Shown one piece after another: positions 1-11,330 of a stretch of DNA of 64,000 bases; the stretch's first letter is position 1; every line of letters starts with the position of its first letter. Position numbers and translations under genes: made by a program. The notes under the pieces were generated by a model. The model searched no databases. It saw nothing but the letters and a program-made list of their open reading frames with translations, and was not told the DNA's origin. The DNA lies in assembly GCA_038363925.1 (NCBI GenBank), contig JAQQWL010000002.1:1612001-1676000 (forward strand). Direction: 5' to 3'. Source of the stretch: Apiospora phragmitis (lineage: Eukaryota; Ascomycota; Sordariomycetes; Amphisphaeriales; Apiosporaceae).

Positions 1-35
1 AGCTCGTACTGCCAAGTCGCAGTACGTCTTTTATT

Positions 36-364
36 CCCGTGGGCAGTTGGAAGCTTCTTGCACAAGATGCCCGTCCAACAGAACCTTTTATTTGGGAGAA
101 CAATGGCATCTGTTGCGGCACAGAAGGCGGCAGTTGGGTGTTGCTGGGCTGGTTCGTAGGGAGACAGCTGCCGTCTCATCTTGTTTCTTTTCCACGTGGT
201 CCCGTGGGCAGTTGGAAGCTTCTTGCACAAGATGCCCGTCCAACAGAACCTTTTATTTGGGAGAATAACGGCATCTGTTGCGGCACAGAAGGCGGCAGTT
301 GGGTGTTGCTGGGCTGGTTCGTAGGGAGACAGCTGCCGTCTCATCTTGTTTGTTTTCCACGTGG
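36..364. repeat. 165-bp tandem duplication, two copies
   Basis: Two head-to-tail copies of a 165-bp unit run from 36 to 200 and 201 to about 364. They differ at only a few bases (for example gagaacaatgg versus gagaataacgg, and one C/G change in the TTTCTTTTCC tract). The unit is exactly 55 codons long, so an open frame from 39 to 494 passes through both copies. The predicted peptide resembles no family I recognise, so I treat this as a recent local duplication and not as a gene. Confidence 0.9.
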
Positions 365-1304
365 CGGTCTGTCCCCTGTCGCCCGTCACCTACAACCGTC
401 TGACACCTGTCTGCGAGCCGTTCACGTCTCATGTAACAAGATGATCCCTGGGGATCATCGGCACCCTCAACTTCCAAGCTTCCTACCTAAATAACCTTGA
501 CCCTTGCATGAGTCTGGATCAGTTATGGCAATCTCAACACGGGCTAATATCTTGCCAGGGCTTTTGAATTGTGACAAGCGCTGAAGAAAGAAAATGACGA
601 AGAAAAAAAGGCGACAAAAGCACTTTTGTTCATGCGCCGACTATTTTGGGAATGTTTACGATGTCCTGCAAATATGTAGGCCTGATCTGTGATGAACTAA
701 TATATTCGTGGCCAAGCGTCATATCCTCACTTTTACCATCTCTACTTTATCTCGTTTCGTGAGAATGGGTCTCACGGATATACGATTCTAACAAAGAGAC
801 CGACCGATCTAGTCAGTGTAACGGGTTTCGGCCCCACAAACCAGACAGCAACAATGCGACGGCGTGCAGTGGGGTTTAGGCCTTGAAGCCTCATCAACAA
901 CGTCAAAGCCAAGCTTCCACGCCTCCAACAGCGCAAGAGCCATCGGCGAGGCACAGCAAAGCGTGCAAAGGTAGCAATATGGTGGGTGATTATGGAGCCT
1001 CCCGTGGTAGTCCCACGATCCGCCTTCGCCGTCTTCCGAACCGCGAGTCATGTTACTTGCGTCAATCAACAGCACATCATCGATAAATATATGGAGCTGA
1101 AACAATGTGGGTGAAATGAATGGCGCGATCTTATTGATTGTGGGTGGTATCAGAGATATCATTATTACTAGGTATGTATGTTGTTGTCGCTGGCTGGTAA
1201 AAATGACCAAAATCTAAAACTATGTTGTTGTTGTGCTAACAACCAGGCGTGACCAGACAGTCAGGTGCAGACTGCCACATGGCTGCTGTTCTTGCTCGCT
1301 CGCT
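365..1304. other. Intergenic, no gene recognised
   Basis: Only short overlapping open frames without recognisable motifs or splice-supported structure occur here. The right part (about 1210-1304) is presumably the 3' untranslated region of the GMC oxidoreductase gene that ends at 1305. Confidence 0.5.
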
Positions 1305-3243
1305 CTATTTCAGCTCGGCCAGCATGACATCAGCCGCCTTCTCGGCCACCATGTAGGTAGAGACGGCGGTGAAGGTACCGGGAATGCGCGGGTAGACTGA
1401 GGCGTCTACGACACGCAGGCCCTGGACCTTGCGGACGCGGAAGGCCGAGTCGAGGACGGCCATGGGGTCAGCGTCGGTGCCGATGGGGCAGGTGGACGAG
1501 GCGTGGTGGCCCCAGGTGATGTCCTGAATCCACTGCTCGAGATCCTCCTGCGACTGGACCTCGGCGCCGGGCATCACCTCGGTGACCTTGACGGGCTGCC
1601 GAGCGAAGGCGTCACGGGCGAGGCCGACGGCCTCGACCATGGCTTGGAGATCCTTCTTGTACTCGCCGTTGGCCTCGGAGTAGTAGTGGAACATGATGTC
1701 GGGCATGTCGAGAGGGTCAGCAGAGCGCAGGGTGACGCCGCCGGCAGTGTTGCGGGGTGCGACTTGAGAATGGCCCAGGTCCACCAGTCGTGCTCGCCGG
1801 TGGCATTGATGCTGTAGCCGGGGAAGTAGCCGCGGAAGTTGACGGGGCCACCGAACACGAAGGTATCCCAGTCGTTGTTGACGGAGGTGCTGCTCTTCTT
1901 GTACATGGTGGCCGCGAGACCGTTGGAGGCGTAGACGCCCTGGTCGCCCAGAAGGCCGGGGTTCTCGTACTTCTCGATACACGGGTCGTTCTCATCTCCC
2001 TGCCAGGTGCAGCCCTTGAAGGCGACCCAGTCATCATCAGGACGAGCCTGAACCGAGATCTCGTAGTGATCCTGCAGGTTGGTACCAACACCGGGCAGAT
2101 CGGCAATGACTGGGATGTCGAACTTCTTCAATTCCTCGGCAGGGCCGACACCGCTGAGCTTCAGGAGCTGGGGCGAGTTGTAGACACCACCGGCAACGAC
2201 GACCTCGCGGGAGGCCTTGGCAGAGCCGGGGACACCGGGCTTGGCGCTGCGGGACAGAGGGCTGGCGCTGTAGAGATGGGCACCGTCGAGGAACTCAACG
2301 CCGGTGGCGCGGGGAGGGGTAACGCTCTCGTCGAAGGTAACCTTAGTGACGTGGCAGTTCATGCGGACGTCCAGGGGTACATCTTGCTGCCGTCGTCATT
2401 GACGGCATCGCGGACCTGGAGAATGAACTCACGCGAGCCGACGCGGGTGTTGTCCTTAGTTGAAATGGGGATTTGGTAGTAGCCGGGATCCTGGTCACGC
2501 TTCTCGGTGTTGGCGTTGGCATCACCGGCGAGCAGGGTTCCGATATCAAAGACAGACTTGGTCAAGTTGCCGAGAGCGAAGGCACCGCCAAACAGCATGG
2601 ACATGATGCTGGGGTCGCCCAGGGGAAATGGACAGGGGCGCGGTGCTGATCGAGTGCCAGCCATCGTAGCCGTGACCATCGTTGATGCCTTGCCCCGAGG
2701 TAGTTCTTGTCCTCCATGCGCTCGAAGTAGGTGCGCATGTTATCGGCGCTCCAGCTGTTGTCGCCGGTCATCTCAGCGATGTACTCGAAGTCAGACCGGT
2801 GAGGGTAGACGGCGATCAGGGCGTTGTGGGCAGTGCAGCCACCGAGGGTACCAGTACGAGGGTACAGAGTTCCCTTGAGCTTGGCACCCTCAGGAGGGTC
2901 GAGACCGATGTACTCGCCACCGTCGGGCAGGTCGTAGACGGTCTTGTAGTCGCGGGCTTGCTTGGCGTCGTCCTCGTAGTGACGGACGAAGAAGTTCCAG
3001 GACAGGTGCTCGTCCTCGGAGGACTTGGCGTTGAAGGCCGGGACGGTGTAGTTGATGTTCTTGCCCTGGTCGTCACCGGCCTCGATCAGGAGGGTCTTGT
3101 GGCCGGCCATGGCCAGGCGGGCGGCGAGAGGACCTCCACCAGCACCGCTACCGACAACGACGTATTCGTACCCGTCGAGGTCGACTGCCGCGGCCAGAGG
3201 GCACAGCGGCAGCCATGAGGCTGAATAGCTTGTTGAACAACAT
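1305..3243 (-). CDS. Secreted GMC oxidoreductase (frameshifted)
   Basis: This is an FAD-dependent glucose-methanol-choline family oxidoreductase (alcohol, sugar or choline-type substrate; exact substrate unknown). Reading through five apparent single-base indels gives about 645 residues, the usual family length. Residues 1-19 form a signal peptide beginning MLFNKLFSL. The dinucleotide-binding motif VVGSGAGGG is near residues 28-37, the GMC N-terminal signature RTGTLGGCTAHNAL near 130, and the catalytic-His segment WGHHASSTCPIG near 570. The usual second active-site Asn/His before the final MVAEKAAD motif appears to be Phe (IPGTF). The indels lie at homopolymers: an extra base at 3199-3201, 2693-2696 and 2622-2625, and a missing base at 2374-2377 and 1754-1757. 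Total length is a multiple of three only after all five corrections. Similar indels in essential genes of this window favour sequencing errors, but a pseudogene cannot be excluded. Confidence 0.85.
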
Positions 3244-3261
3244 AGTTGGCACTAGAGCTCA

Positions 3262-3349
3262 CTGGAGTGGAGTTAGCAGGAGTTCATCTGCATCGACGTA
3301 CGGCTCTTGCCGTGCAAGGATCCGGCGTTGACTGTGGTGGTATACTTAC
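3262..3349 (-). other. Probable 5' UTR intron of the GMC gene
   Basis: On the minus strand a canonical donor (GTAAGT, 3344-3349) is followed by a GCTAAC branch site (3272-3277) and a CAG acceptor (3262-3264), just upstream of the start codon at 3243. The signals and the 88-bp length fit a fungal leader intron. An alternative TAG acceptor lies at 3252-3254. Confidence 0.6.
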
Positions 3350-3446
3350 AAAAAGGAATGACTGAGGTGAGGCTGTTGCTCTTGACTTAAGGAAGTGCCT
3401 TGGCTAAGAGAAGAGAAGCCAACTCGAGGTAAGCCAAGACGACATC

Positions 3447-3454
3447 TATATATA
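3447..3454 (-). promoter_or_regulatory. TATA box of the GMC gene
   Basis: A TATATATA tract lies about 100 bp upstream of the predicted leader-intron donor and about 205 bp upstream of the GMC start codon. Position and sequence suit a core promoter. Confidence 0.5.
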
Positions 3455-6400
3455 ATCGCGAATATGGCCGCAGTGGCATCCTTTTCTGGCGTGACTATAC
3501 GCCTTCTACGGGATGGTATGGCATCTAATCTCCTCGAGCCCCATTCCCTGCATCCCCTCGAATTCCCATGGCCTCTCTTGCGCGGTCTAGTGGTGTGTGC
3601 CTGCAAGGAGAGACTCCGCACGAGACCGCATGCTAGGCTGAAAGCGTGCTTGCCTTACTGTGCCATATGAGGAAGTACGTACTACGCACCACGTACTGCG
3701 CCTGGTCAGGGGCAGAAGCCAGGTTTGAGGCTGCCGAGAAGCGAGAGAAGCGAGAGCATTCACTTGGCTGCATTGATCAGGAGATGCTCAAGAGCAGCTT
3801 GTCCCAAATCGGTCCATTTTTCGCCACGCGACCCGCCTCGGTTCGTCAATATGCGGAAACCGTTTGCCATTTCTGCTTGCCTACGGGTCTTTAATGAACC
3901 TAAAGGGGCGTCTGTGATGCGGACCTGTCTAGCAGTGCCTGGTGCCTGGTGCCCTGTAGGGTTTGGCAGCGAAAGACTGCACATCATCTGCTCGCTTGTG
4001 GGATACTTGCAGTAAGCAGCCCCAGATCTGCTGAATAAACGCTCTCAGGACAATACTGGTTGGCAGGCTCGGTTGAGATAAGATCTTCACGACCCACCAC
4101 TACACGGCCCTCAAATAGTCTGCAAAGAGGCATCACGAACCATTCTTACTAACCTCCGGCCGTTTGCGGTCTATCCAAGTCAGATTTGATAGGCAGCAGG
4201 ATCGTACAGGCCGTATGTAGCACCTGATCTTAGTCTGAGGTATGCTCCTACCTACCTACCACTATGTAACGCTGAACAGGCGGACTCGTTCCTGAGAGTC
4301 TCGGACTCTCGGCAGCTGAACGGCACTTGTGATGATTTTTATGCAATCTCCAGACACCCTGGTCGGAGCGTGGCTCCGGTGCAACGCTGAACGGGTACAT
4401 CACTAGCGCAAGGCATGCCTGTTGGTTCATGCTTGCTGGGGCTCAGGGGTTGAGACCAGTAGTCTAACCTAGCTTCTTTCCCGTTCCGGCAGTGGATCCC
4501 GCTGCCCGTTGGGGACATCTAACTACTCTTTAGGAGACAACTCCGTCCTCCACATCGTCGTCAAGCCTGCCAGGCTGAGTTTCGCCCCTGGTCTTGATGA
4601 TAAAGATGTTCAGATGTAATTACACGGCTTGCGATGAATCATGATAGGCGCAAAGTGGAGGCCCCTCACGTTCTTCCACCTCAGCTCTCTGCAGGGCCCG
4701 GGGGAGTGGAAGAAAGAGAAGAGCGAGAACTTGGCAAGCTGGAAGCGGAAGAGGATCAATAGACTTACTTGCACAATAGCTGATCAGTTCGTCGTTTTGG
4801 TTCCGTGCCTCAAACCCCGCCGCGGAATTCTAGCCATCCTTGCCTGCAGTTCTTCAACAAGTGGGCTGAGATTGCATTAGGCGTGTCAGATAAGTTCTCC
4901 TTTCTTCATCTGTGATAGCGTTTCCTGGATATAATAGCACTAGCTCGAGCTGATATTGATATTGGAGCAATACTCTCAGACTCTTTAGGAGCCGGCCTAA
5001 TTTGCCTGGCTTAACGGCTTTTCAGGTCAAGTGATATACAACAAGGCTTTCCGAGTTTGGGGGAAGTCCGTACTGCCGTGGTAAGTATCCGCCGACAACC
5101 CTCAGACTACATTTCTGTGTACATAGAATTGAACCCAGGAAATCGCTTATCAAAATATGGAAAATTGTTGGCGGTGCGGGCCCTTACCAATCTGACAGCA
5201 ATACTTTGTTGAGGAATGCCGTTCGACTATTCATGTCCGTCTCCTCCTCACCCCTTGTCTCGAACGGAACTGGCGGTGACAATGTCGTGGCCGATGGAAG
5301 TCTTTTGGCAGACGGGGAAGCATGCCACCCCCGGCAATCAAACCTGTTTGTGAGAGAACACAATCCCCAGCGTGTCATCGCTTCGGTCATCACCCGTCTT
5401 GGATGTAATATGTCCGAGTGTTAAGGGGTTCTCTTACCGAGCTGTCGGAGCCTGCGATATACTGATATGTTCCCGTCGCTTTGGTTACATAAGTTGGTTT
5501 GGGCCGATTTCATACTGCATTGACCTCCCTGAAGAGCATGTATGTAGTATCGTTACCGGGTCTTCGGGCAAAGCGGCTGGCGGCTTGCGACCGTCTGATG
5601 GAACTGTTCTCTCGTCGACCACCCTTTTAGGGGTCCGGACAGCCCATATGGAATCCAACCATGGATCGCAGAACACAGACTGACAGCGAGCAAGGTGTTT
5701 TTGCTTCCATAATCCTGCCAGTAGATCCTACTTACGCTTATATCCGATTGGTCAACTGTATATGTGAGGTTCATAAGGCATGATACCGATACTACCTTGT
5801 GTCTTGATTCGTGGCCCAGATGGACGAACTGCGCATCCTTGGGACCTGCATATGCGTGTCAGGTACATATGTATGTCCACCGTCTATACTGGACGGGGTA
5901 TAATGCCAGTGTGGCAGGTGGTTCGCTGGGCTGGACACTTCTGCAGACCTCCGAGCAGTACTCCGAGGCCCCAAGCGAATGCATTGGGTATGTCTTCCTT
6001 GCTACTGTATAATAGCGGCTGGACATGGCATGCAGCCAGCTGAGTCTTGTACTCCAAGGAGCGGATATTTTTGGCATCTGCTTAGCACCGGCAACGCTTC
6101 TTCTTCTTCTAGAAGAACTGGTTACATCTCCCTTTCTGCAAAGCCCACGTGACCTTCATGGTGTGTTCATTGGAAATGGGAACTATGCTTAAGGCTTCTA
6201 GTATGCAACCATGAAAGCCACATTTCGTCCCGCAAGACTCAGCATGTTACCGGACTGCGATATGGGATATTGCGAGCCCGCGTTGTCTGCGAATCTGTGC
6301 AGGCCAACTCTTAAATTATGGTTACGCGTATAGCCTTTTCATGAGCCAGTGTACGTACAGGTCGTCTTTGCCGTTTCGGCGACGTCGAGCGCACCCATGC

Positions 6401-7782
6401 AGCGCATCTTTCTACTGTCCTGGATCGACTATTTCGTACGCTTCCAATATGGCGTTCTATGTTTTCCATATATTACAGAGGTCTGTAGGTACTTTATCAA
6501 GATATGAAATGGTATCCGCCACCTACCAGGCTGCATACAGATTGCACCAGATGAACGCCGCTCCTTTACGGAATGTGCTCCTACCCTCATAGATGAGTAT
6601 TTCCCGCACTCCCAAATGGCCGCTCTTTGATGCACCGACCAAGCTGACTGTAAGAATGGAGTGTGATAATATGTACTTGCTTGATCCATGGGCCTGTTTA
6701 CAGCCCGGTGATACCGTATCACGAACATGCCGGCGGGCTTCATCGCTGACCTCTTTGTCGGCTTTCCTTGTATGGCAGGGAGGAAGGGCAAAACGTCGTG
6801 TCCAGCACCAAGAATCAGCTACATGTGACATATTCCCTACAGTCTTTACCGTAGTAACATGTACCGTGGTTTTCACGATAGGCATGATAGCGGTCGGGCT
6901 TGGGATGCATACATACGTCGTCACATGCTTATCATCACCATACCCCCGAGCTACAATTGCTCTTTCTCCACGGAGCCAAGCGTGGAGATCTGTCCATCAC
7001 AATAACGCAGTGGATTTCAAAGGGCTTAGTGAATGCAGTTGCTTCCAGCTTGCTTGATGGAAAGAAGCTCGAAAGGCTGGCGGCGTACCCACCGAACACC
7101 CAAAAAGGTTCCGATTTTGAGTTGGCAGGGGTCTACGTCAACTCACAAACCATCTCACGAACCATGGGACTGTTGTTACCTGTACTCTGGGTCGCTGAAC
7201 GGGCAATTATACAGTATAATCGGTTCCATTGGGACCAGAAGCGCGGTCGCCCTCAGCTGTCAGCCGGATCTAAGCAACAGCTGGTACACCTTGACGCAAT
7301 TCCCATACCATGGGCAGTTTATTCGGGACAAACAAGAGGGGACTATGGAAGGGAAAGTATTCCGAGCTAGAAGGATATTATTCCCAGAGGGATTATTCCC
7401 AGCTGCAAGGCGTGCACGCCCAGCCTAGTTATTTCCTCATCACATGCATTTCTGTCTTGGGATTTTGCTGGGCCAGCAACAACAAGACATCGTCGTCGAC
7501 AAACCACCAAATTGTGACCGCATTGCACAACAATTATCCTTTCGTAAAGTCCATTACATTATATTAGCCGACCTCCTATGCTGTCAGCAGCAAGTTATGT
7601 ACAGTATCGATTATCCCTCATTGCGTAACTATGCATCCATCATCATCATCATCCTCATCATCGCCACTCGTGACCAATCACAATCCTATGCTTGTTCTGC
7701 TTATTGTCGAGTTTATGTGATCGCCACTGGCATCCCCCCTTCCTTCCCCAATATTCCTTTCCTCGGTTCCTCTTTCCGTCGT
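3455..7782. other. Long gene-poor stretch, no gene recognised
   Basis: About 4.3 kb with many overlapping short open frames on both strands, none with a recognisable domain, a consistent codon bias or paired splice signals. Base composition is ordinary (not AT-rich), so this is not a RIP-mutated repeat. An (ATC)n-like microsatellite lies at about 7636-7663. Species-specific small genes could be hidden here, but I cannot support one from the sequence. Confidence 0.4.
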
Positions 7783-8252
7783 TTAGAAAGGGTTGTAGCC
7801 GAGGCAGTAGCGTACTTTGAGGAGCAGAACGACATGTTGGCGTCGGGCGCGACACGGCAGTCGTCGTAGGCGGCGTCGCAGAAGCCGGTGCACTGGGCCT
7901 TCTGGGCGGCGCAGAAGCTCATGTTGGCGTCGGGAGCGAAGCGGCAGGCGTGGTCCTGCACCTCGCAGTCGTCGAGCGACGCGAGGTCGAGGCCGGAGCA
8001 GCCGACGTACTCGGCGGCGCAGAAGGACATGTTGGCGTCGGGCGCGTAGGCGCACACCGTCTGCGCCTGCAGGCACGCGCCCACGCACTGGGTCTGCGCG
8101 CTGTCGCACGCGATGATGTCCTCGTTGTTGCCCGCGGCGGCGGCCCGGCACGCCGTGTGCGTCGCGCTGCAGGTGGCGTCGGCGGCCGGGGTCGGGGCCG
8201 CGGTGGCGACGGCCGAGAGGAGGGCGAGGACGAGGGTGCTGGTGAACTGCAT
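7783..8252 (-). CDS. Small secreted cysteine-repeat protein
   Basis: The start codon at 8252 opens a signal peptide (MQFTSTLVLALLSAVATAA, residues 1-19) followed by a Cys-rich mature protein. Three repeats share the core APDANMSFC; the first two are followed by six residues and another Cys. In the third repeat the open frame runs on without that Cys, to a stop at 7713. One missing base near 7810 (CC read as C) would restore the C-x6-C spacing and end the protein at 7783, giving about 156 residues. Such small secreted fungal proteins are often surface or host-interaction proteins, but there is no known domain, so no function is assigned. A TATA-like element lies at 8331-8336. Confidence 0.75.
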
Positions 8253-8330
8253 CTTGGGAAGAGTTGGAAGAGTTGTTTTTGAGGGTGGTTTGATGATTAG
8301 ATGCGGTAATTAAGAGGATGGGATGGTGGC

Positions 8331-8336
8331 TTATAT
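8331..8336 (-). promoter_or_regulatory. TATA-like element of the Cys-repeat gene
   Basis: The minus strand reads CATATAAGCC about 80 bp upstream of the start codon at 8252. The intervening leader is A/C-rich and ends in CTTCCCAAGATG, typical of an expressed fungal gene. Confidence 0.5.
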
Positions 8337-8399
8337 GAAAGGAATGCACTGGAGAGTGAAGGACAGAAGGACTATTCGGAAGGATGCCCAACGGTATTT

Positions 8400-10619
8400 A
8401 AGGTATGTTGGTGAAGGATGTCACACCGCTTGGCTTCGTTCCTCCCTACGTCAATATCGCATGCACTTCGACGTAGCGTGAGCATCGTCAGCTGCGTTGC
8501 CGCGCCATTTGGGTAGCGCCGCTACATTTCTTGATGTCGCTTTCCTCGTATCGAGCCGTTGGCAGGGTATAATGGTCACGCTGTATGTTGCGACGTTAGG
8601 TCTCTTCCACCAATCAAGACTCGCATCTCGACCAGGCGTTGCCGAAAGCAGCTATGGATCTGCTTACCATCGCGAAGGATATGGGGTAATCTTGGGTAAC
8701 ACGATGTGCTGTGCATCGGCCCCCATGCCGGGCGAATTCCTCGATTGAGCCCAATCCCACCTGTGCCGCAATTGTGCGGGAAACGCGGCACTCTGTATGG
8801 TCGGGTTCTCAGGAACTTCGTGATAGCACCAACCTCTAGGCGAGATAGTTCCCGTTAAACCTTGAATCGCGCATTCGAGAACCAAACGGCCAGATCTAAA
8901 CCGTGAAAATCCGAAGACTATTACATACAATCCATCATTATTGGATCGGGGCGGCATGGTCGGGCGTTGGCGAAATTTTGCTGGTTCAGCGAACATGCCT
9001 GTCCGCGGGAGTGATAATACCTTCTTTAAGAATTCGATACAATTCGATGTCCGCTTTGAGTGCCACTCTCAAAGCCGCCACCAGGCCATCGAGATGGTTT
9101 TTTATTTGCGAACTTTGCTCTCGCTTGCAGTCTTGTCAAGCGTAGCAGAAGTGCTGTTGGCCAAACTAGCAGAGCTTTCACTGTCGGAATAGAACTCAGG
9201 TACTAGATAGTAAGTGAATTACATATTCATGAGCGCCGGAGTCACCGCGGGCTCAAGCCTCCCTCTGTTCGGAATTCTGAAACCCCCCGACGAACATGGG
9301 CACCAAGCAACCAGGATGATGCTGTATATCCCAGTGAACACATACATACACCTATATTGGCAACAGTGGCAGTCTACAATCTCCATATCACATCCTCGTG
9401 AGAAGAAAGGTACTCATTTCGACAGATAGACTGTCGGTCATGATCCACCTTCCAGTCAATAGATAGATGAATAGATAGTTATGTGCGTGTGTGTTTCTTA
9501 CAGCAGTCGTTGTTACATATGAGTATCAATGAATGAGACTAGGTGTCGAGAGTGACAAAACAACTTGAGCCACCAGAGTCTGCCGTAGGTCAGCCTGGCA
9601 ATGCCTATCAATACCCATGATATCCAACCGTGATGTGGCTGCGAATGGCCCCTTTCCACCAGCTTGCGTATCGCCTCGGGCCATTCCTTCTATTACGCTC
9701 TCAACACGGAAGGTCTGACGGAGAATGGTTCCTAAAGAGAAGCGGTTAATGGGATCAACACTGAAACGTTCTGCTCTAGATGCACAGCTTCGTGTTCGGT
9801 AGTTCGGCAACTCTTTACGAGATGTGTATGATAACGCCGTGACGACAAGAATAGAAGGTAGAGAAAGATGTGGGGCTTCGGAGAATTAAGTACTTACAAC
9901 TCATTTGGCCTGACAAGTACATGTTAGCCGAGAAAATTTTCTGACATAATGAAGTTCGGCGGCTTGAGCTGCGCGGACAGAGTGCATCCCATTGTTCGCC
10001 CATACTCTCAAGACTGACCAGACAACACCACGGCCTTTAGCTCGCAGTGTACTATACGTGTTTTCACCATGTGGATTTCGATAAACACTCAGCCAAGTAT
10101 ATCTACCAATAGGGAACCATATGGGCACTTGCTAAAACCAAGACGCTCTGGCCTAGGACATAGGTCTTGAGCCAAGGACGCCCTTACCCCTGACCGGTCA
10201 AGCCATGATCGTTGTAAGTCCATAGGTAGCACGTCGTTCTGATATACGGCCATGAGGCTTTAGAACCGACGTCGTATACTCAAAGTACGCTCGTGATGTC
10301 TTTGAAGGTACTACGAGATTCAGGGGCGCGCAGGGAAAGGTAGCCCCGAGGATCGTGTCTCCTCCATTGCTTCGATCAAAACCTAAGCTAGAAGACATAA
10401 GAACTATCGGAAGCAGGATAAGTATAGGGGCAGCAATCCCCCTGACTCTGGGTTTAGCTTCATTTGGAGGATAGTAGACATGGCCAGAACCATGAACGTA
10501 AAGCCTGCCTACCCAAAGCTTCAGCTCAGCTTCAGACACCGTGGCCGAGGCTTCGTCTAGTTTAAACCTTCTACCCTGCTGTATAGAAAAGAACGGGCAT
10601 TGAAATAACAACACTCGGA
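8400..10619. other. Intergenic, no gene recognised
   Basis: There are no recognisable domains or splice-supported open frames. Simple GATA-rich and GTGTGT tracts occur around 9445-9495. The many short open frames overlap on both strands and look random. Confidence 0.4.
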
Positions 10620-10795
10620 ATTAACGACAGAAGGAAGAAGTTCCAGCTCACCTGGGCCCACCCCAACGAGGACTTTGGTTTCGCCGTGGATGACCAATTC
10701 TTCGTTGGCTCTACCGGTCTGTACGTCAAACCCATTCTCGAAAAGGACAAGTTGGATGCCAAGGTCTGCTTCTCGATAGCTGAACACGTGGATCA
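10620..10795 (+). pseudogene. Fragment of GH31 glucosidase II alpha subunit
   Basis: The plus-strand frame running through 10686 contains GFAVDDQFFVGSTGLYVKP followed by LEKDKLDAKV. This is the conserved segment after the catalytic domain of the ER alpha-glucosidase II catalytic subunit (glycoside hydrolase family 31), where most relatives read DDQFFVGSTGLLVKP. Codon choice here is typically fungal. Only about 55 codons are recognisable. The catalytic-domain sequence expected upstream is absent, and downstream the frame stays open to 11201 but no longer resembles the family. I call it a gene fragment. The minus-strand open frame over the same bases (10557-10796) is its codon-register shadow. 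Confidence 0.65.
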
Positions 10796-11210
10796 TGGAC
10801 GCGGATCTCGTATCGTATGGTTGCCTTCAGTGCATCGTCCCAACCGAGATAAATCTGGAGAGCGTCGGACATGGCGTACTGGCCCGTCTTCATACCTTCG
10901 ATTTCGTCTCCATGTAGCTCGCGGCAGTATCGATTTAATATTCTTGTCTGGTGCCAGTTGCCCATCACACGAATCTTGCGATCGCCAATCTTCAACAATA
11001 AGAAATTCTCGCCAACCTGGCGGTTGGCTGCTGCTGGGAGAACTGGGATCAAGCGGACCCGGCTATGTTGATTCATTGAGATTTCTTCAATGGTGTCCGT
11101 ACAGGATGCCGCAGCCCAACTCTCCCAATCCCTCTGTGGCTAACGCGCCCACGTGCCTTTCATCAATTTCGAGTGTGGTTGTTTCAGTACCAATCATATA
11201 AGGTCTGTCG
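10796..11210 (-). pseudogene. Unidentified coding fragment on the minus strand
   Basis: From 11076 down to about 10800 the minus strand reads a peptide with good fungal codon usage, containing GENFLLLKIGDRKIRVMGNW and, further on, SDALQIYLGWDDALKA. A second open segment from about 11206 (MIGTETTTLEIDERHVGAL) is in another frame and would need one frameshift or an intron to join it. I do not recognise a family. The frame loses sense where the oppositely oriented GH31 fragment starts, so this is probably a broken gene piece. It could also be an exon of an unrecognised gene. Confidence 0.35.
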
Positions 11211-11330
11211 CGTGAATTGCAAGAATAATATAGATATATTTAGGTATCTATTATACCAGAACAGGCAGCATCTAGTACCTAACTACCCCATTGAGAACCG
11301 ACACTGGCATTGTGACGCCAGTCTCCTTTC

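Noticed and set aside
39..494. 151-residue open frame through the tandem duplication
   Set aside because: No recognisable domain, no promoter context, and the frame is explained by the repeat unit being a multiple of three.
7817..8282. Arg-rich and Val/Gly-rich plus-strand frames opposite the secreted Cys-repeat gene
   Set aside because: Compositional shadows of the GC-rich minus-strand gene, which has a signal peptide and repeats.
10557..10796. Minus-strand 79-residue frame with a plausible-looking protein
   Set aside because: It lies in exact antisense codon register to the plus-strand GH31 fragment, whose conserved motif is far more specific.
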